DNA of 64,000 nt from Cavia porcellus. Its lineage: Eukaryota; Chordata; Mammalia; Rodentia; Caviidae. The notes beneath the pieces are model-generated. The model made no database searches and was not told the origin of the DNA. It was given only the letters and a program-made list of their open reading frames with translations. The DNA is taken from positions 15,251,501-15,315,500 of the forward strand of contig NW_026947506.1 of NCBI RefSeq assembly GCF_034190915.1, written 5' to 3'. Made by a program: the position numbers and the translations under genes. Below are positions 48,125 through 61,089 of the stretch, in pieces. How positions within the stretch are numbered: the stretch's first letter is position 1; each line of letters opens with the position of its first letter.

Positions 48125-49137
48125 ATTAAATGATGTTTGTATATTTTTGTCAAAGATTATGATGACAGCATCAAAAATTAAATCAACAAAGAAAAATCAT
48201 ATGTATTCGGCAAAAATGATTTCTAAATCCTAAATTTTATTATTTCTTAGAAGTCTCCAGTGAAAAAAAGTCAAAATGGGCTAACAACTAAATAAAGAAA
48301 AATATAAATATAAAACAAAAACTACATCTAAATGGAGACACTCTACATGAAAAACTTTAGGATCAGAACTAAGTCAAGGATATTCACTGTCTCCACTGTT
48401 CTGTCACATAAAACCAAAATACATGTGTTGTGTTATAAAGTAAGGAAGAGAAATAGGTAAGTGACATAAGGATTGAGATTGATGGGACAAAACCATTATA
48501 CACAGATGATAAAAGTATCAAGATTTAAGTTTTACAACAGTGATAAGAGCACTTGTCAGAGGTTGACTGAAAAATTATATTTCTATAAAATAAAATAAAG
48601 CTAAATGATTCTAAATCAGAAGCAACAGTATTTAAAAAAACAGCTCTCAAAAGATTTTCTCCAGGTCAGTTTACACTTAATGCCTATAAAGAAACAAAAA
48701 GATCTTTTGTTTAAGTTTGTTTAAGGAGGTTCTGGACTTACTAAATAGTAAAATAGAAAAAAACTGTTTTGTTAGTAAAAGAATCAAAAGTGCAAGAATG
48801 TACCTATGACATGAATATAATGAACATTTGAGACAAAAAACCTATTTTTTAAAAATATATTTTATTAGAAGATTGAATTTGTATCAAGTTTTGAGTAAAC
48901 TTCTAATGCCAACCTTGAAAGAGTTAAGAGATGGTGCACTCTGCTTCATCTCTCAATCTGTGCCAATATTTTGCCTTATAGAATATCCTCTTCACATATT
49001 ACTTTGTAAAGACTCTCAACACCTAACAATAGTGATATAACTGAGCATTTATATACCCATCTCTATAAATGCTTATCAAGAAATTCTTTAAAAATCTGCA
49101 ACACCTATAGAAAAATGCTATATGTAATTAAAATTCA

Positions 49138-49285
49138 ATAACCAGGAATGATGCACATACCTATGATCCCAGCACTCAGGTGGACAGAGGCACAAATTCT
49201 TGGCCACCTTGGGCTACCTAAAAATGAGTTCAAGGTAACCTGAACTATACAGGGAAACCCTATCTCAAAATTAAACCGGAAAAAT
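49138..49285 (+). mobile_element. B1-type SINE
   Basis: 'atgatgcacatacctatgatcccagcactcagg' to 'aaaccctatctcaaaa'. Confidence 0.8.
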
Positions 49286-49382
49286 AAATTGGAGATGATC
49301 TGAATATGCAGAAAACAATGTACAGGCTTAGATTTAATAATGTGATATGCTATGAATTCTTCAAAAAATAAATATATCTGTA

Positions 49383-49500
49383 TTTTTTTTTTTTTTTTTG
49401 GTGTTTTGAGATAGGGTCTTGCTAAGTAAAAGAGACGGCCTCAAACTCACAGTGATCCTCTTGCCTTAGCCTCCAAAGTTCTGGGATTGTAGCCAAATTA
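49383..49500 (-). mobile_element. B1-type SINE
   Basis: T-run, 'ttttgagatagggtcttgctaag', 'ctgggattgtag', reversed B1. Confidence 0.85.
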
Positions 49501-49984
49501 GAATCTTAACACAACTATGTTTATAGTAACAGTCCAGTAACTATAAATTCAACAAAGCTACATGATTTCAAATCAGAACCAATAGTATAAAGAAATAGCT
49601 CTCAAAACCTTCAAAAAGCAAAGGTTATCACTGTGTATTTCAAGTCTCAAAAGAGAAGTTCCCATTTTCATTTTTTGGGACACACTGAAGAGTTACATTC
49701 ATTAAATTCTGAACACAAAACAATATACAGACATTACATTTATAAGAATTATCAAGAAATACTGAGTCATTCTAAAGTGAGATTTACGGTTGGCACTATA
49801 AATCAAGAGGAACAGCTGACTGATCATCTGTTTATGGTGATAAATCGTACATTTTATACACCAAGTAAACTTGATATCTTTCATCACAAACATTCAAAGG
49901 TACACTCCAAGCAGATATAAGGCAAAAATATGAACCAAGAAACTAACGTGAAGTTTCCTAATTTCCATTATTTTGCACAGACAG

Positions 49985-50150
49985 GTAGGGATGGGTGTGC
50001 TGGTACACACCTCTAGTTTCAGCACTCAGCAGGCTGAGTCATGAGGATTGCCACTAGCTGGATGGAAATCTGGGTTACATCATACGCTCAAGGACAGCCT
50101 GAACTGCATACTAGTACCCTGTTTCCAAAAAATAATAAATAAAACATTGA
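49985..50150 (+). mobile_element. B1-type SINE
   Basis: 'gggtgtgctggtacacacctctagtttcagcactc' to 'ccctgtttcc'. Confidence 0.8.
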
Positions 50151-50669
50151 TTATGTTACCTAATCATTAGTACCAAAAGACATATTTATCTAAATTTTAC
50201 TGTCTTCTTCTTTATTGCTTGTGATATTTGACTCACACTCAGATTGAGCCACCACACAACTCTTTCATTGTCACACTAACAATCTAACTTCAGGGGAAGA
50301 CCACCTCTGTTGTAGGTGTAGTTTACCACCATCACCATCCCCTTCTCCTCCCATTTGCTTCTCTCTGCACAGAAAACTTTTTATCACTAACCACTCATCT
50401 CACATTTCAGCCTTTCTCCTACAAAACTCTAATATATAAAGTCCAACTCAATTAGCAATTAAATTCTTAAAACAGTATCTATAGTCCAAGGAGTCAAAGC
50501 AATTACGAGATATCATCCCTCTGCCTTTCTATTCCCAACAAATTATATAAGCCCACGAGCAATTCAAAGTTCAGTAACTGTCACTGTCCCTATAACAGGC
50601 AACCTCTTTTTATTCAAAGTCTTCCCTAACTGGAAATCCTCCTCCTGTTCTTCCTAATACACTCACATT

Positions 50670-51120
50670 TCCTCCATGTCTCTCAGCATTCTAAAGTCTA
50701 TGGGAAGACCTCACTTAAGTGGTCTTTTTGTCAGTAAAGATGCCACCTTTTTTTTTTTTTTTTTTTTTTTGCTTTGCCGTGTATGTAACCTCATGCTTGG
50801 CAAGCACTCCACCAATAATTCACATCGCCAGCGACGTTAAACCTATCTTTTCCTTTTGTAGTTCATGCTGGCCTTGAATTTATTATGTATAGCTCAGACT
50901 GGCTTGGAACTTGCAGCCATAGTCATGTCTCAGTCCCTCAGGCGCTTGGAGTTCAGGTGGACACCATCACACCAGGAAAACTTTTCTCTCAATTCTCACG
51001 GCATTAAATTATAACTGATCCTGAGTTTGTCTAGGTGGAGACACATTGGCAGTGCAGCAATTATCTATCACAAAAGAGTGCAAGCCTAAGAAACTACACT
51101 GTGACTTTGGGACAGCGTAT
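50670..51120. repeat. Duplicated block flanking the ZNF promoter (copy 2)
   Basis: Counterpart of 9,436-10,478. It contains the shared SINE remnant (50,745-50,850). A reversed B1 (about 50,855-50,985) is present here and absent from copy 1. Confidence 0.7.
50745..50985 (-). mobile_element. tRNA-type SINE remnant next to a B1 SINE
   Basis: T-run then 'tgcttggcaagcactccacc' (tRNA-type), followed by 'tagttcatgctggccttgaatt...gctcagactggcttggaact...caccatcacaccagg', a reversed B1. Confidence 0.75.
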
Positions 51121-51199
51121 CACAGAAAACTAAATCTGAGGTTCTCAGAGCTGCTGGAGGAATGAATATCAGGGATTCCGCAGACCACAGCGCTCGAGT

Positions 51200-51760
51200 T
51201 GAACCCCTCACAATTCCTATTCTCACACAAGAGGAGACGCGGCTGGGGGCTGAGCTGCATGAATCCGCACTCTAGGCTGGTGGGTGGCTGTGGAGAGACG
51301 GGGTGCTGGGTACACGAAATTGCCCTGCACAAGGCTGGACGAGAGGGACGGATCATACGCGGCGCCAAGACCGCGAGGAATTGCGACCCTGCAGCAGAGA
51401 GCTAGCCTGGGTCGCCATTGCTGTTCTGACCGCTTCCACCCAGACCGCCCCAGGCTAGTCCACATAGGGGCACCCGTCCCACAACGTCACCATTGCGTGG
51501 CTGGAGGGTCTCCCCGGGTGATTCCCGCGCAGTCTGCAGCCAGCTGAAATCTTAAAGCAAGGAAGGCTAACCAGCTAGAGAGGCTCGCAGGACCGAGCTC
51601 ACTGTCTGATCTTTGAAGCCAAAAAACAGAGTCCCTCCTCTCGTGGGCCACCTGATTGGACAGTTTATACAGCCCGCCCCTCAACGCTGATTGGCTCCTG
51701 CTCCATTGCCCGCCCTTTAATCGGAGACTGACAGCAGAAGGGAATCTTTACCAGGATGAG
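51200..51760 (-). promoter_or_regulatory. CpG-rich promoter of the KRAB-ZNF gene
   Basis: The only clearly CpG-rich stretch of the window. On the minus strand, upstream of exon 1, it carries two CCAAT boxes (plus-strand ATTGG at 51,655-51,659 and 51,690-51,694) and GC boxes (GCCCGCCCC at 51,672-51,680 and CCCGCCC at about 51,709). There is no clear TATA box, as usual for KRAB zinc-finger genes. A decayed duplicate is at about 11.0-11.4 kb. Confidence 0.8.
51491..51620 (-). CDS. Exon 1 of the KRAB-ZNF gene (5' UTR and start codon)
   Basis: KRAB zinc-finger genes often end exon 1 at or just after the ATG. Here the minus strand reads ...CACGCA ATG|GTGACG, with the ATG at 51,493-51,491 and a GT donor at 51,490. 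Joined to the KRAB-A exon, it gives an open frame through all four exons (3+127+61+1,531 nt = 574 codons including stop). The 5' boundary (about 51,620) is a guess from the CCAAT positions. The donor GTGACG is weaker than GTAAGT. The intron would be about 17.5 kb. Confidence 0.65.
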
Positions 51761-51864
51761 TGGAGCTCAAACAGAGGGCTGTAACCCTTACAGTTCTTAC
51801 CCAGTTTCTCTGCCAAGATGCTAACCTTAGAATTTACGCCTGGCTTTTCAGAGATGTTTCTAAG

Positions 51865-52002
51865 TCACAGTCTTGCTATATAATTTAGTTTGTTCTTCAA
51901 CTTACTGTGCAGCTCAGTCTGGTCTTTAACATACTGTGATCTTTCTACACCTGCCTTTACAGGGCTGGGTTTACAAAGATGCACCACTATACCTGGTTAC
52001 TC
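51865..52002 (-). mobile_element. B1-type SINE (diverged)
   Basis: 'gcagctcagtctggtctttaac' and 'aaagatgcaccactatacctgg', reversed B1. Confidence 0.65.
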
Positions 52003-55000
52003 CACTGGATTCAGTGGGCTTTTCTTGTGTGTGCTTGTTAGAATGATGTCGTGCATGTGTTAGAAGAGTTAATCTGCTATGGTGAAATCACTATAAGAGA
52101 AAGTCATGAATCCAAGAAAGGCCAGGACACATAGGAAGAGAGAAAGGCCCTGCTGTTTTAAGGGGCAAAAAATTATAAATAAGGAAATTGCTTTCATGCA
52201 CAAGAATTTCTCATAGTATAACTCATTTTAAGCTGAGAAAACACATGTCAATAAGGTGTACAATTACTGGATAAACACAGTTCCTGGTACTGAGGCAGGG
52301 AAACTTAAGGACTTAAGATTGTAGGGTCCCACTGTAATTCTCTCTTCAAAAGACAAAACACTCCAGCATTCAACATATTAATATTGCTAGAAGAAATATA
52401 TTTTCTGTAACCCTGTGATAGTCTTAATATCTTGTTTGGTATGAGATGTGCATAGAATCCTAGTAGAACACACTACTGATGTGTCTGGTTGTGACATTGT
52501 GGGCCTTATCGTTTCCCTCTACCTTCCTTTCTGTAAACTTGTTGTGTGCTTCTTTGTTTTCATATAGCAGTTATTTTTCTTTCTTCATTTCCTTTCACTG
52601 TGCATTTCCTCTGTTGGAGTCATATAACAACTCACATCAACCTTTGAAACAATAAGGTAAAATAAATATTTTATTTTAAAGTTCTGTATGTCAGATATTT
52701 TGTATTTATACCCAAAATTAATGACATTAATAGTAGAATTCTGAACAAAATAAACTGCCAAATGCATCAACCTTTTCTCCAGAAGATTACATAACTTTGT
52801 TTTCTCTATGATCGAATTTCACAGATTTTCTTCATTTTAACATATTTCTATGTGACTCCAGAAACTGCATCTTGAAGCCACTTTCCAGGGAAAGTACGAT
52901 GCTATTCAGTATGAATCTTTGAAGGTTAATGCCTCAATGAAATTCACACAGAAATCACCCGCTTTCCACTGCTCTGCAGCTTGTGGCTGTTGCCACTCCT
53001 TCTAGATTTGTTCTGCAGAGCTAGACGCAACACACCAAATAGATATGCAACCCAGGAAGGTCCAAGGGGAAGGACATGACCCTTCCTCTTTAGGCTTAGC
53101 ATTACCACTTCAAATTGCTATACTGAATATTGTGCCCCCAATACAGGTTATTCCTCTACTGTAACCAATACTGATGAATTGTGACATAAATATCCTTGAA
53201 ATCATTCTTTGAATTTAACCTGAGAGAGTCTTTGTTTTCGTTCTGAGCTTATTAAAGCAGAGAAAGATAATTCTAGGATACCATATGTGGATACAAAATA
53301 TATGGATTACAGTTTATTGAAAAAGATAGATGCCATGAAACATTTCTATATGAGAAATATCGAGATAAGAGCTAACTGAATGGAATTGTCCACTTTTTCT
53401 GTGTATTGTTTGTTCTCTCACCATTCCAGTTGAACATTATCACAAGATGCTAAAGACCTAGCAATTCACATCATCTTTATCTTTTTAGAACAAACTCTTA
53501 ATTTTCTCATAGCATATAAACCCATCTAATTATTTCTATAGACAATTGCTTGTCATGTGTAAGTATTAATCCTTTAAAAATAGTGTAGCTACTCTAAAAT
53601 TTAATCTTATAGAAATTCAATGATAATTTAAAAATACATTTGTTTGTTTAAAATTGTTTGTGGTGAACATGGTGATATTTTGTATGAACCCGAAGAACAA
53701 GCTTATTGTCACTATTCTGCACAACCTGTCACACCACAAGAACTATGAAAACACACATAGAATATTACATAACTAGATCATAGTTTAGGAATTATAAGAA
53801 ATTCAAAGACTGTTGAAAGGGCTTTGATGAGACTTCTCTGCTTTGCATCATATTATGATTATTGGTGACTGGGAAAGTATTCATAGTTTTCAGATGAAGA
53901 ATAATCTGAATTTCAGGAAAACTAAATAATGATTAAAAGATGCAATCTGCAAAAATAATTTTTTATAATTAACAAGTGAGATAAAAGGATGAGACTCATC
54001 TTTTCCTCATGGAAAGGAAAACAAGTGGCTTGAGACTGAGCTGATAATCAAAAGCAAAAAAGCTAATCAGTCCTATCAATGTGCCATAGTTACTTAATTG
54101 TAATGAATAATATCTTCTTCATTGTATATTTTATATAACATTCAATGTAATATAACACAAGATGACAGCAAAACCCACTCCCTCTCTTGTCTTTAGAGAA
54201 AAAGATCTCCAGACCCACGCACATACTAAAAGCTATTGACATAACAGCTACATTGGGTACCTGAGTAGGTTGAATAGCAAGATACACAGAATAGTCGAAT
54301 ATTTCAAGCTACTTCACAACCTAAAACAATTTTTCATTTCTCTGCTTCTGCACTCAAATCAGAATGGGCAATTCTTTCCAAAGTTTTTGAACTCTGTCTT
54401 TGTGACTCAACTCTGTTTTGCCCACTCTGTAGGAGCTGCATTATAATATGGTTAGTGTCAGAATGTCAAAGGGATTCCTTTGTTTGATGTCCTCAGGTAT
54501 GCACATCCTGAGGCCAGAGTAAAGGGCCTTCCTTAGAATGCTTTGTGTTTTTCCTCTGGTGTGCACTTCTCCACAGGACATTGCCATGGCTTTCCCCAGA
54601 AAGCCAATCTGAAAGCGTGTTGGGAATCGGGAGAGGATTCATGGGGAATTCAGAGATTGCAATCCTTTGTGATCACATAACAAAGGTTCTTTGAAAACCC
54701 TCTCTGAGCAGAGGGAACCTAGCTCATGCAAAGGTAGAGGCTTTCCTAAGGTTGGTGGAGACAGCACTGGGTGATGCCATTAGCCCCTTGACATCAGAAC
54801 ATTGTGGATAGAGATAGGAGCTGAATACTAAAAGTATGAAGCCAGTGTTTTACCCTGTGGTAAAGATAGCCAGATGTTTTCCCAGAATCAAGGTGATATA
54901 AATTTATAAGGGTTTCCTCTTGGTCAATTCAGATACTATTTGTCTATATGCAAATTGTACATCCAGGAATCTCTGCTCAGACAACATCAGTACTGCTCTT

Positions 55001-55955
55001 TTTCTCTTTTCATGAAAAAGAAACGAATATATCCTTATTTGAAAAGGCTATGTTTTAACGTCCCAAATGTTTGCTTCCAGCAAAACAAAGGATATTAATG
55101 ACTATGTAAAATACGTACTTATTACTTTCTCTCACCCATACAAAATTGTGCTAAAATTTATTTCATACATTTTGCTTAGGTAGAGATTAACAGCATTGCT
55201 TAATGCTGAAGAGATATATAATAACAGCATGCTATAGTCAATGTCATGTGACTGCCTTCTCTGAATGTTGCCAGAGTCTGGTATCCTGGAGTCTCCTGTT
55301 AGAAATATTTCTATGTTCTTTTTCTCCCAGCCAAAGAATAGAACAAAACAAGCATAAGCAGTGGCAAAGTTTCACAGGAGCTCATAGTCAGAAATAGGTA
55401 GGACCAGGGAGATTCCAGCAGCTGGAAGGGGCTACTTTTTCCCCCCAGGAGTATTCCTTCTTTTTATGTTCATAACATTTAGTACCTGTGAACTCTTTTG
55501 TTAGTAAAAGAAAGGAAGTTGTTTAGGAATTTGATGAACTTTACCTGGGTTCCTGCTCAAAAGTATAATTCAGGCATCTACTACCTCTACAATTTGGGCC
55601 TTCTCTTACGTTATTCTACAGTGTCGTTGCATGTGGTAAAGATCTTCACTATCTGAGATCATTTTGGACACATTTCAAGATCTACTGGGCCATTAACTAG
55701 TCATTAGTGGCATTTTTGGAGAGGCAAGTGCTTTCACCATTTCTTATTATTTGCACATATTGCAGGACATTTTGGAGAACTGATACATGTATGTTGGAAT
55801 TTAGAGTTAAGAAAAATTGCTGGGCTTTTGTTTTGATTAGAATGTTGATTAGTTTGGCTTACTTTGGTACATTTTCATTTCCTTTTTCTTCTATTTTCCT
55901 GTTTTTATAACCACCTGTATTCTAGTATAAGCAACAGGATTTCAGTAGTATTTTT
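52003..55955. other. Upstream of the ZNF gene, nothing recognised
   Basis: No coding or repeat family recognised over about 4 kb. 54.4-54.8 kb is less AT-rich and may be an unidentified old repeat. Confidence 0.4.
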
Positions 55956-55959
55956 TGAT

Positions 55960-56050
55960 ATTGTTAATTTGTAGTTCCTGCTGACCTTGGAATCACTATG
56001 AAGTTTAGGCAATCTTCCTGCCACAGCTTCCTGAGTGCTGGGATTACACA

Positions 56051-56090
<40 letters not shown>

Positions 56091-56240
56091 TTTGAGACAG
56101 GATCTTGCTCTATAGTTCAGACTGGTCTTGAACTTATTTTATAGACTAGGCTGGCCTTAAACTAACCGAGATCCTCCTCCTTCACACTACTGAGTGCTGA
56201 GATAATAAATTTGTGTACTACCATGCCTGGCATATTCAGT
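55960..56240 (-). mobile_element. B1-type SINE pieces with (ATT)n
   Basis: 'ctgagtgctgggattacacac' then (ATT)n at about 56,054-56,090, then 'ttgagacaggatcttgctctatag...accatgcctggc'; both SINE pieces reversed. Confidence 0.85.
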
Positions 56241-57110
56241 ACTAATTTTACCTTTATCACATCACCTGACATGTTTTTCCCTGTTTTATTCATTTTCAAT
56301 TTACTTTTCTACCTTTCAATTGTTTTCCTTAACTTTTTGTCTACTATATATTATGAAACATCTCTCACCCTCTCTTATTATCACAAATTTTGTACATAAT
56401 TCTCCTTGCTATCACTTTTTAAATATATAACAGCATACCCTTAATAACAATATGACCCTTTGCTTCCCCTCTGATTTCTTCCTTTCCATATTAGACAACA
56501 CAGGACATAAAAGACTTTTAAAATTTTGTTAATTTCCCTTTTGGCACTATATAATTCCCTAATCCTCTAGGCTATAAATAATTGATTCTATAAAGTTACT
56601 GTTGAATGATGTTTTTAACCAGTAGAGACACAGCCATTGCACATTAATAGTAAGTCAAGACTTAGTATAATGCTCACACTAGCATAGTGCATTTCCTCTG
56701 CAAGCTAAAAGGAGATCTAAAACAGGGTCTTAATATATGATATTCCTCACCCAACCCCGACAGATTCCACTATAACATATTAGATTCTTAGTGATATAGT
56801 TGAATTTATTGTACAGGAATAATCCTGATTCACAATTGAGTGCCAGTTAATTTGTCTGCTGAACACAAGATATTACTCAGGGAAAGGAACAACAAGAATT
56901 CTTAATCCAACAAATCAGACTGGATTAGACTGCAAGAATGTCTGTAACTGGGCAGAAAGCCTTCCTAAGGCGGCATTAACTTCATCATCACAGGTGAGGA
57001 TTCAGAGTTATTACTGAGGTATGAATACTCAAATTTTCTGTCAAAGAAGCTCATTGGGAATCAAAGAGCAATTCTAATATCACACATGGTGAACTGAAAA
57101 TTAAAAGTGA
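56241..57110. other. Intergenic, nothing recognised
   Basis: AT-rich, no recognisable feature. Confidence 0.4.
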
Positions 57111-57119
57111 TTGAAAGAA

Positions 57120-57985
57120 ACAACATCTCTACCTACCAGTTAGAGGAACATTCTATAAGTAGAGACAGCGTTAATAAACACATATGATTTGAGTACTGGA
57201 CCACTTACTTCATAAAACAAAAAACTTAAATTTCATATCAAGTAAACACTAACACAGCCATAGTAGGGGATTTTAACACTGTATTTTTATGAAGAGACAG
57301 ATCAACTAAGCAAAAAACCAATAAAGAAATTTCATAGCAGAAGCACACTCTTAAACATAAGGATTTAATAAGTATACACAAAATATGCCACCTCTCTAAA
57401 ATGGATTGTATGTTCTTTTCTGCATCACATGGTGCTTTTAGCAAAATAGAACACATACTAGTCCACAAGGTCTGCTCAGTAAATATAAGATCATTGAAAT
57501 CATCCCATGCATACTATTAGACTACTGTGCAATTAGAGATCAACAACAAATGTTCAGAAAAGGTAAAACCTTTTAAAAAACTAGCAACATGCTCCTAAAC
57601 AGCCAGTGGATCACAGAAGAAATTTTAAATTCTGGAAGTTAGTGACAATGAGAGTACAACTGAATGAAGCCTTTGGAATGCTATGAAAGCAGTCCTAAGA
57701 GGAAAATTCATCACAATCAATGCACATATGTTTAAAACAGAGCAGGCCCAAATAAATGACCTTATGAGAAATCTTAAGATACTAGAGATATAATAGCAAA
57801 CCATCATCAAACCAAAGTTAAAGTGAGAAATTATAAAGATGAGAGTAGAAATCTGCTAAATCTAAAACTGAAACTAAAAATCAATCAATCAATCAATGAA
57901 ATGAAGAGATGGCTGTTCAGTAGACTAAGTAAAATAGATAAGATCTTAAAATCAAACTCATCAAGAGAAAACATTATGGAGAGAT
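57120..57985 (+). mobile_element. L1 ORF2 endonuclease fragment
   Basis: Matches 1,900-2,600 of the first L1: 'agtaggggattttaacac' (GDFNT motif), 'agacagatcaactaagcaaaaaacc', 'cagtggatcacagaagaaat' and 'gctatgaaagcagtcctaagaggaaaattcatc'. Many stops. (AATC)n at 57,876-57,897. Confidence 0.85.
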
Positions 57986-58650
57986 GACTGTTTCCCTTGC
58001 ACCTTGTCTGCGGGTCCTTATGAAGAAAATGAGACAAAAATTTCCAAGAAGAAAATACAAACTTAACATCTTAATATTGAGGTCTGCATAATAAAGGTAA
58101 TTACACAAATAGTCATTATTTCCAAGTTTCTGAAAGAGTTTGATAGTATGAGGCTCTTGCGATTTTTTTGTTTACCCAGAGAGTATTTTTTTGTTTACCC
58201 AGAGCCAAGAAGTATCATGTGGAATGGAAGAAGAATGTTGAAGAGAGAGTTTAAGATGTCGGCAGAGGATGTAACTAGTATTACTATGGTACAATTGTAT
58301 GATTCAACCTAAAAATGACAACTTCATGCACTATCTTTCCTAAAAGTATTGCTAGCTCTACTTCTAGAAAATGCTCTTCCCTTGCTTCCAATATCTGACA
58401 CTAACAATCACATTCCATTGAACTCTCTTCCAATAAGTGTCATATTCTCAAATAAAAAATACCCCTGACTTCATTTTCTACCTTTTCCTACCACCTCACT
58501 CTTTAGTACAGTTCTGTCCTCATTGTTTTATTGCTCTAGTAAACTCAAAATATGTTATAAGTTTGGATGCGAACCATGCCACCTCTTTTTCATACATATT
58601 CAAAATCTGCTTTATTGCGATGGTTTTTAAGGCTAGAATTGTCCCTTTTT
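57986..58650. other. Intergenic, nothing recognised
   Basis: Contains a direct repeat of about 25 bp ('ttttttgtttacccagag' at 58,165 and 58,188). Confidence 0.45.
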
Positions 58651-58665
58651 ATCCACATTAAATTT

Positions 58666-58777
58666 ATTTATTTATTTATTTTTGTCTTTTTCTTTTTTAT
58701 TGGTACCAGGGATCGAACTCACGACTGCCTGCTTGCAAGGCAGGCGCTTATGCCACTGAGCTAAATCCCCAGCCCCA
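58666..58777 (-). mobile_element. ID-type SINE with (TTTA)n
   Basis: (TTTA)n, 'gtctttttcttttttattggtaccagggatcgaactc' and 'gctaaatccccagcccc', flanked by ATCCACATTAAATTT at 58,651-58,665 and 58,778-58,792. Confidence 0.95.
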
Positions 58778-58792
58778 ATCCACATTAAATTT

Positions 58793-60060
58793 CCAAACCT
58801 GTATTCCATGTCCTGTAATAGTAAGAAACTGAGTGCTTCTACATGCAAGTCATTGACTGAATGTTAGATTCATTAGTCTTCCTGAACATTCAGTTCCATT
58901 TAAAGGTTTTGCCAAAGAACTAAGAGATAGAAAAAATACTGTCTCAATATTACACAACTGGAGAGAAAATGAAAGGCACAGAATCTATGCAGTTGCTATG
59001 AGTCCAACTGGGAGATTTATATCCCTTAATTTATTACACTTGATGTAACCATCTGTTCATGATTTCTGCCTGCACAGGAAATCAGAATCCTGATGCACTA
59101 ACAAAATATGGTATGCACAAAATGTCACATCCACTTGCACTGAGTAATTTCTGGGTCATACATGAATAAAGGTGCAAAGTCAAGAGTATGTGGAAAAATT
59201 CTGCTTTTGAAGAGTTACTATTATGGCAATGGGAACTCGAAATTATATGATATTACACTCTGCTAAAATTTCCAGAAATATTCTGTAGTTTTGCCAGGAA
59301 TATTGCCATATCTTTGTAAGAAATCAGTGGGCCCTTTTGAGTCTACACCTACAAGAGTGATAGACATGCAATACCACATGCCTCTGTCAGTTTAAATGGG
59401 TATTAGAAAAATGAAATCCTCATTATCTGTAGCAATATGTTTGATTTAAGCATGAGTTCATGACCAAATGCCTGTCACTGTAGAGTTTGTTCTGTCTGCT
59501 GAGAAAAATAGAATGTAAAGAAAAACAGTGGTTTGTGGTAGACATAGAAAAGGTGCTGAATGTTGATGTGGTTGTCCTGAACTGTGGTGAGTTGCCAGAT
59601 TTTTGACTGATGTTGGATATTGTACAGACACTGTAAAATATTGCACACAAGTAAAGAGGAAGTTTTACACATTTTCTTACAGCATATAGGTAGTATTGTT
59701 CTATATCTACAACAAATTATTCACTTCATGTAACATCAGCATTATCTCCTACAATTTCACTGAATTGCTACTCTATTTCATGTTGATGTCTGGACTTATA
59801 GGCATAACCAGCATATTGTGTTAGACCATTTTTATTTCTTACTCCAGTCAAATTTGGATTTTAGAGAAACCTATTTTTCCCTACATGACTACAAATTCAC
59901 AATCTCACAATTTCCCATTCTATTCTTTGTTTTCTCTTATTTTCTGGAGTGAATCACAGGATTCAGAACAATACTTAACTTACTGTTACCATTGAATGTG
60001 AAAACCATCCAAGAATAGGTCAATAGAAAAAGGTGCACGACACCATGTAAAGCAAGACGA
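58793..60060. other. Intergenic, nothing recognised
   Basis: Short minus-strand frames near 59,423-59,672 show no domain. Confidence 0.4.
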
Positions 60061-60061
60061 G

Positions 60062-60200
60062 AGAGCCTTAGCTATGGCTGGCAGTGCATGCCTATAATCC
60101 CTTTACTTGGGAGGCTGAGGCAAGAGGATCACTTCAAGTTTGAGCCCAGCCTGAGATACTTAGCAAGACCCTGTCTCAAAAACTAATTATCTTGTTAACT
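60062..60200 (+). mobile_element. B1-type SINE (Alu-like monomer)
   Basis: 'ggctggcagtgcatgcctataatccctttacttgggaggctgaggcaagagg' to 'aagaccctgtctcaaaaac'. Confidence 0.88.
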
Positions 60201-60479
60201 AACTAACAAAGTATTGAATACTTCATCTGGAAGTCCCAAACTCCTTATGTTGCTGTGTAATAATAATAAAGAACTGAGCATAGAATATTCTGTGTTACCC
60301 ATAGTTAGGTCTTTGTCTTTAATGATTAACTCTATGCTAACATTTTTCCCTCTCCACAGATCCAGTCAGACCACTTAGTATTCAAGCCAACTGGATAATC
60401 CCAAACAAAATTACTTTAAAAGAGTTCATCTTTGAGAGGAAAAAAATTATGCATACGAAAAATAGAGAAGATGACTATA

Positions 60480-60720
60480 TTACCTGTTTCTCATAGTTCA
60501 CTGAAGAGTGGTTTGTGCTTATATTGTTTGATCATTATGCATGTGAATGTCTTGTAATCTGAATAACTACTTTAATGATAAGAATATGCATTATATTAAC
60601 TGTCAATTTCTTATCTTATTTTTGAAATTCTGTATCTTTGCTTTTATTGTATTTTTTCTCACTTATAAAATGAAACTTTAAAATTCTCACATTTTAAGCA
60701 TGACTTGCCTTTTAAATTTT
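60480..60720 (+). mobile_element. L1 3' UTR fragment
   Basis: Same 3' UTR pattern as 61,820-62,000: 'gtgcttatattgtttg', 'gtcttgtaatctgaataacta', 'ttttgaaattctgtatc'. Confidence 0.7.
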
Positions 60721-61089
60721 ATTTTTTTCATCTCAGACCGTGTGCTAGCCAGAATGTAGCTGAACCGTGAACCTTTCTTTTAGCCTACAAAGAATTACAG
60801 AATTTTCACTTGAGAGATTTCAAGAGTCTTAGAAGTTCTTGGGCTATGCTTCCTAGACTGCTGCCCAATAATATAAATATCTATGTTTTTCTGTATTGTT
60901 CCTAAGTTTTGTAAGATCACGGAATATAGACAGCATAAATATCACTTAAATTCATATTCAATATAGCCATATGTCCTGCAATAAAAATTGAAATGTGTAA
61001 TTTAAATTGGAAAGTGTGATTTATTCTGAGGGCACTCAACCTTTGGAGAGTTACACATTTTGAAAAGGAAAGAAACATTTTTGTTTTGA

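Noticed and set aside
51199..51684. Several overlapping open frames at 51.1-51.7 kb
   Set aside because: CpG-rich promoter sequence has few stop codons by composition; no domain or splice context supports coding.
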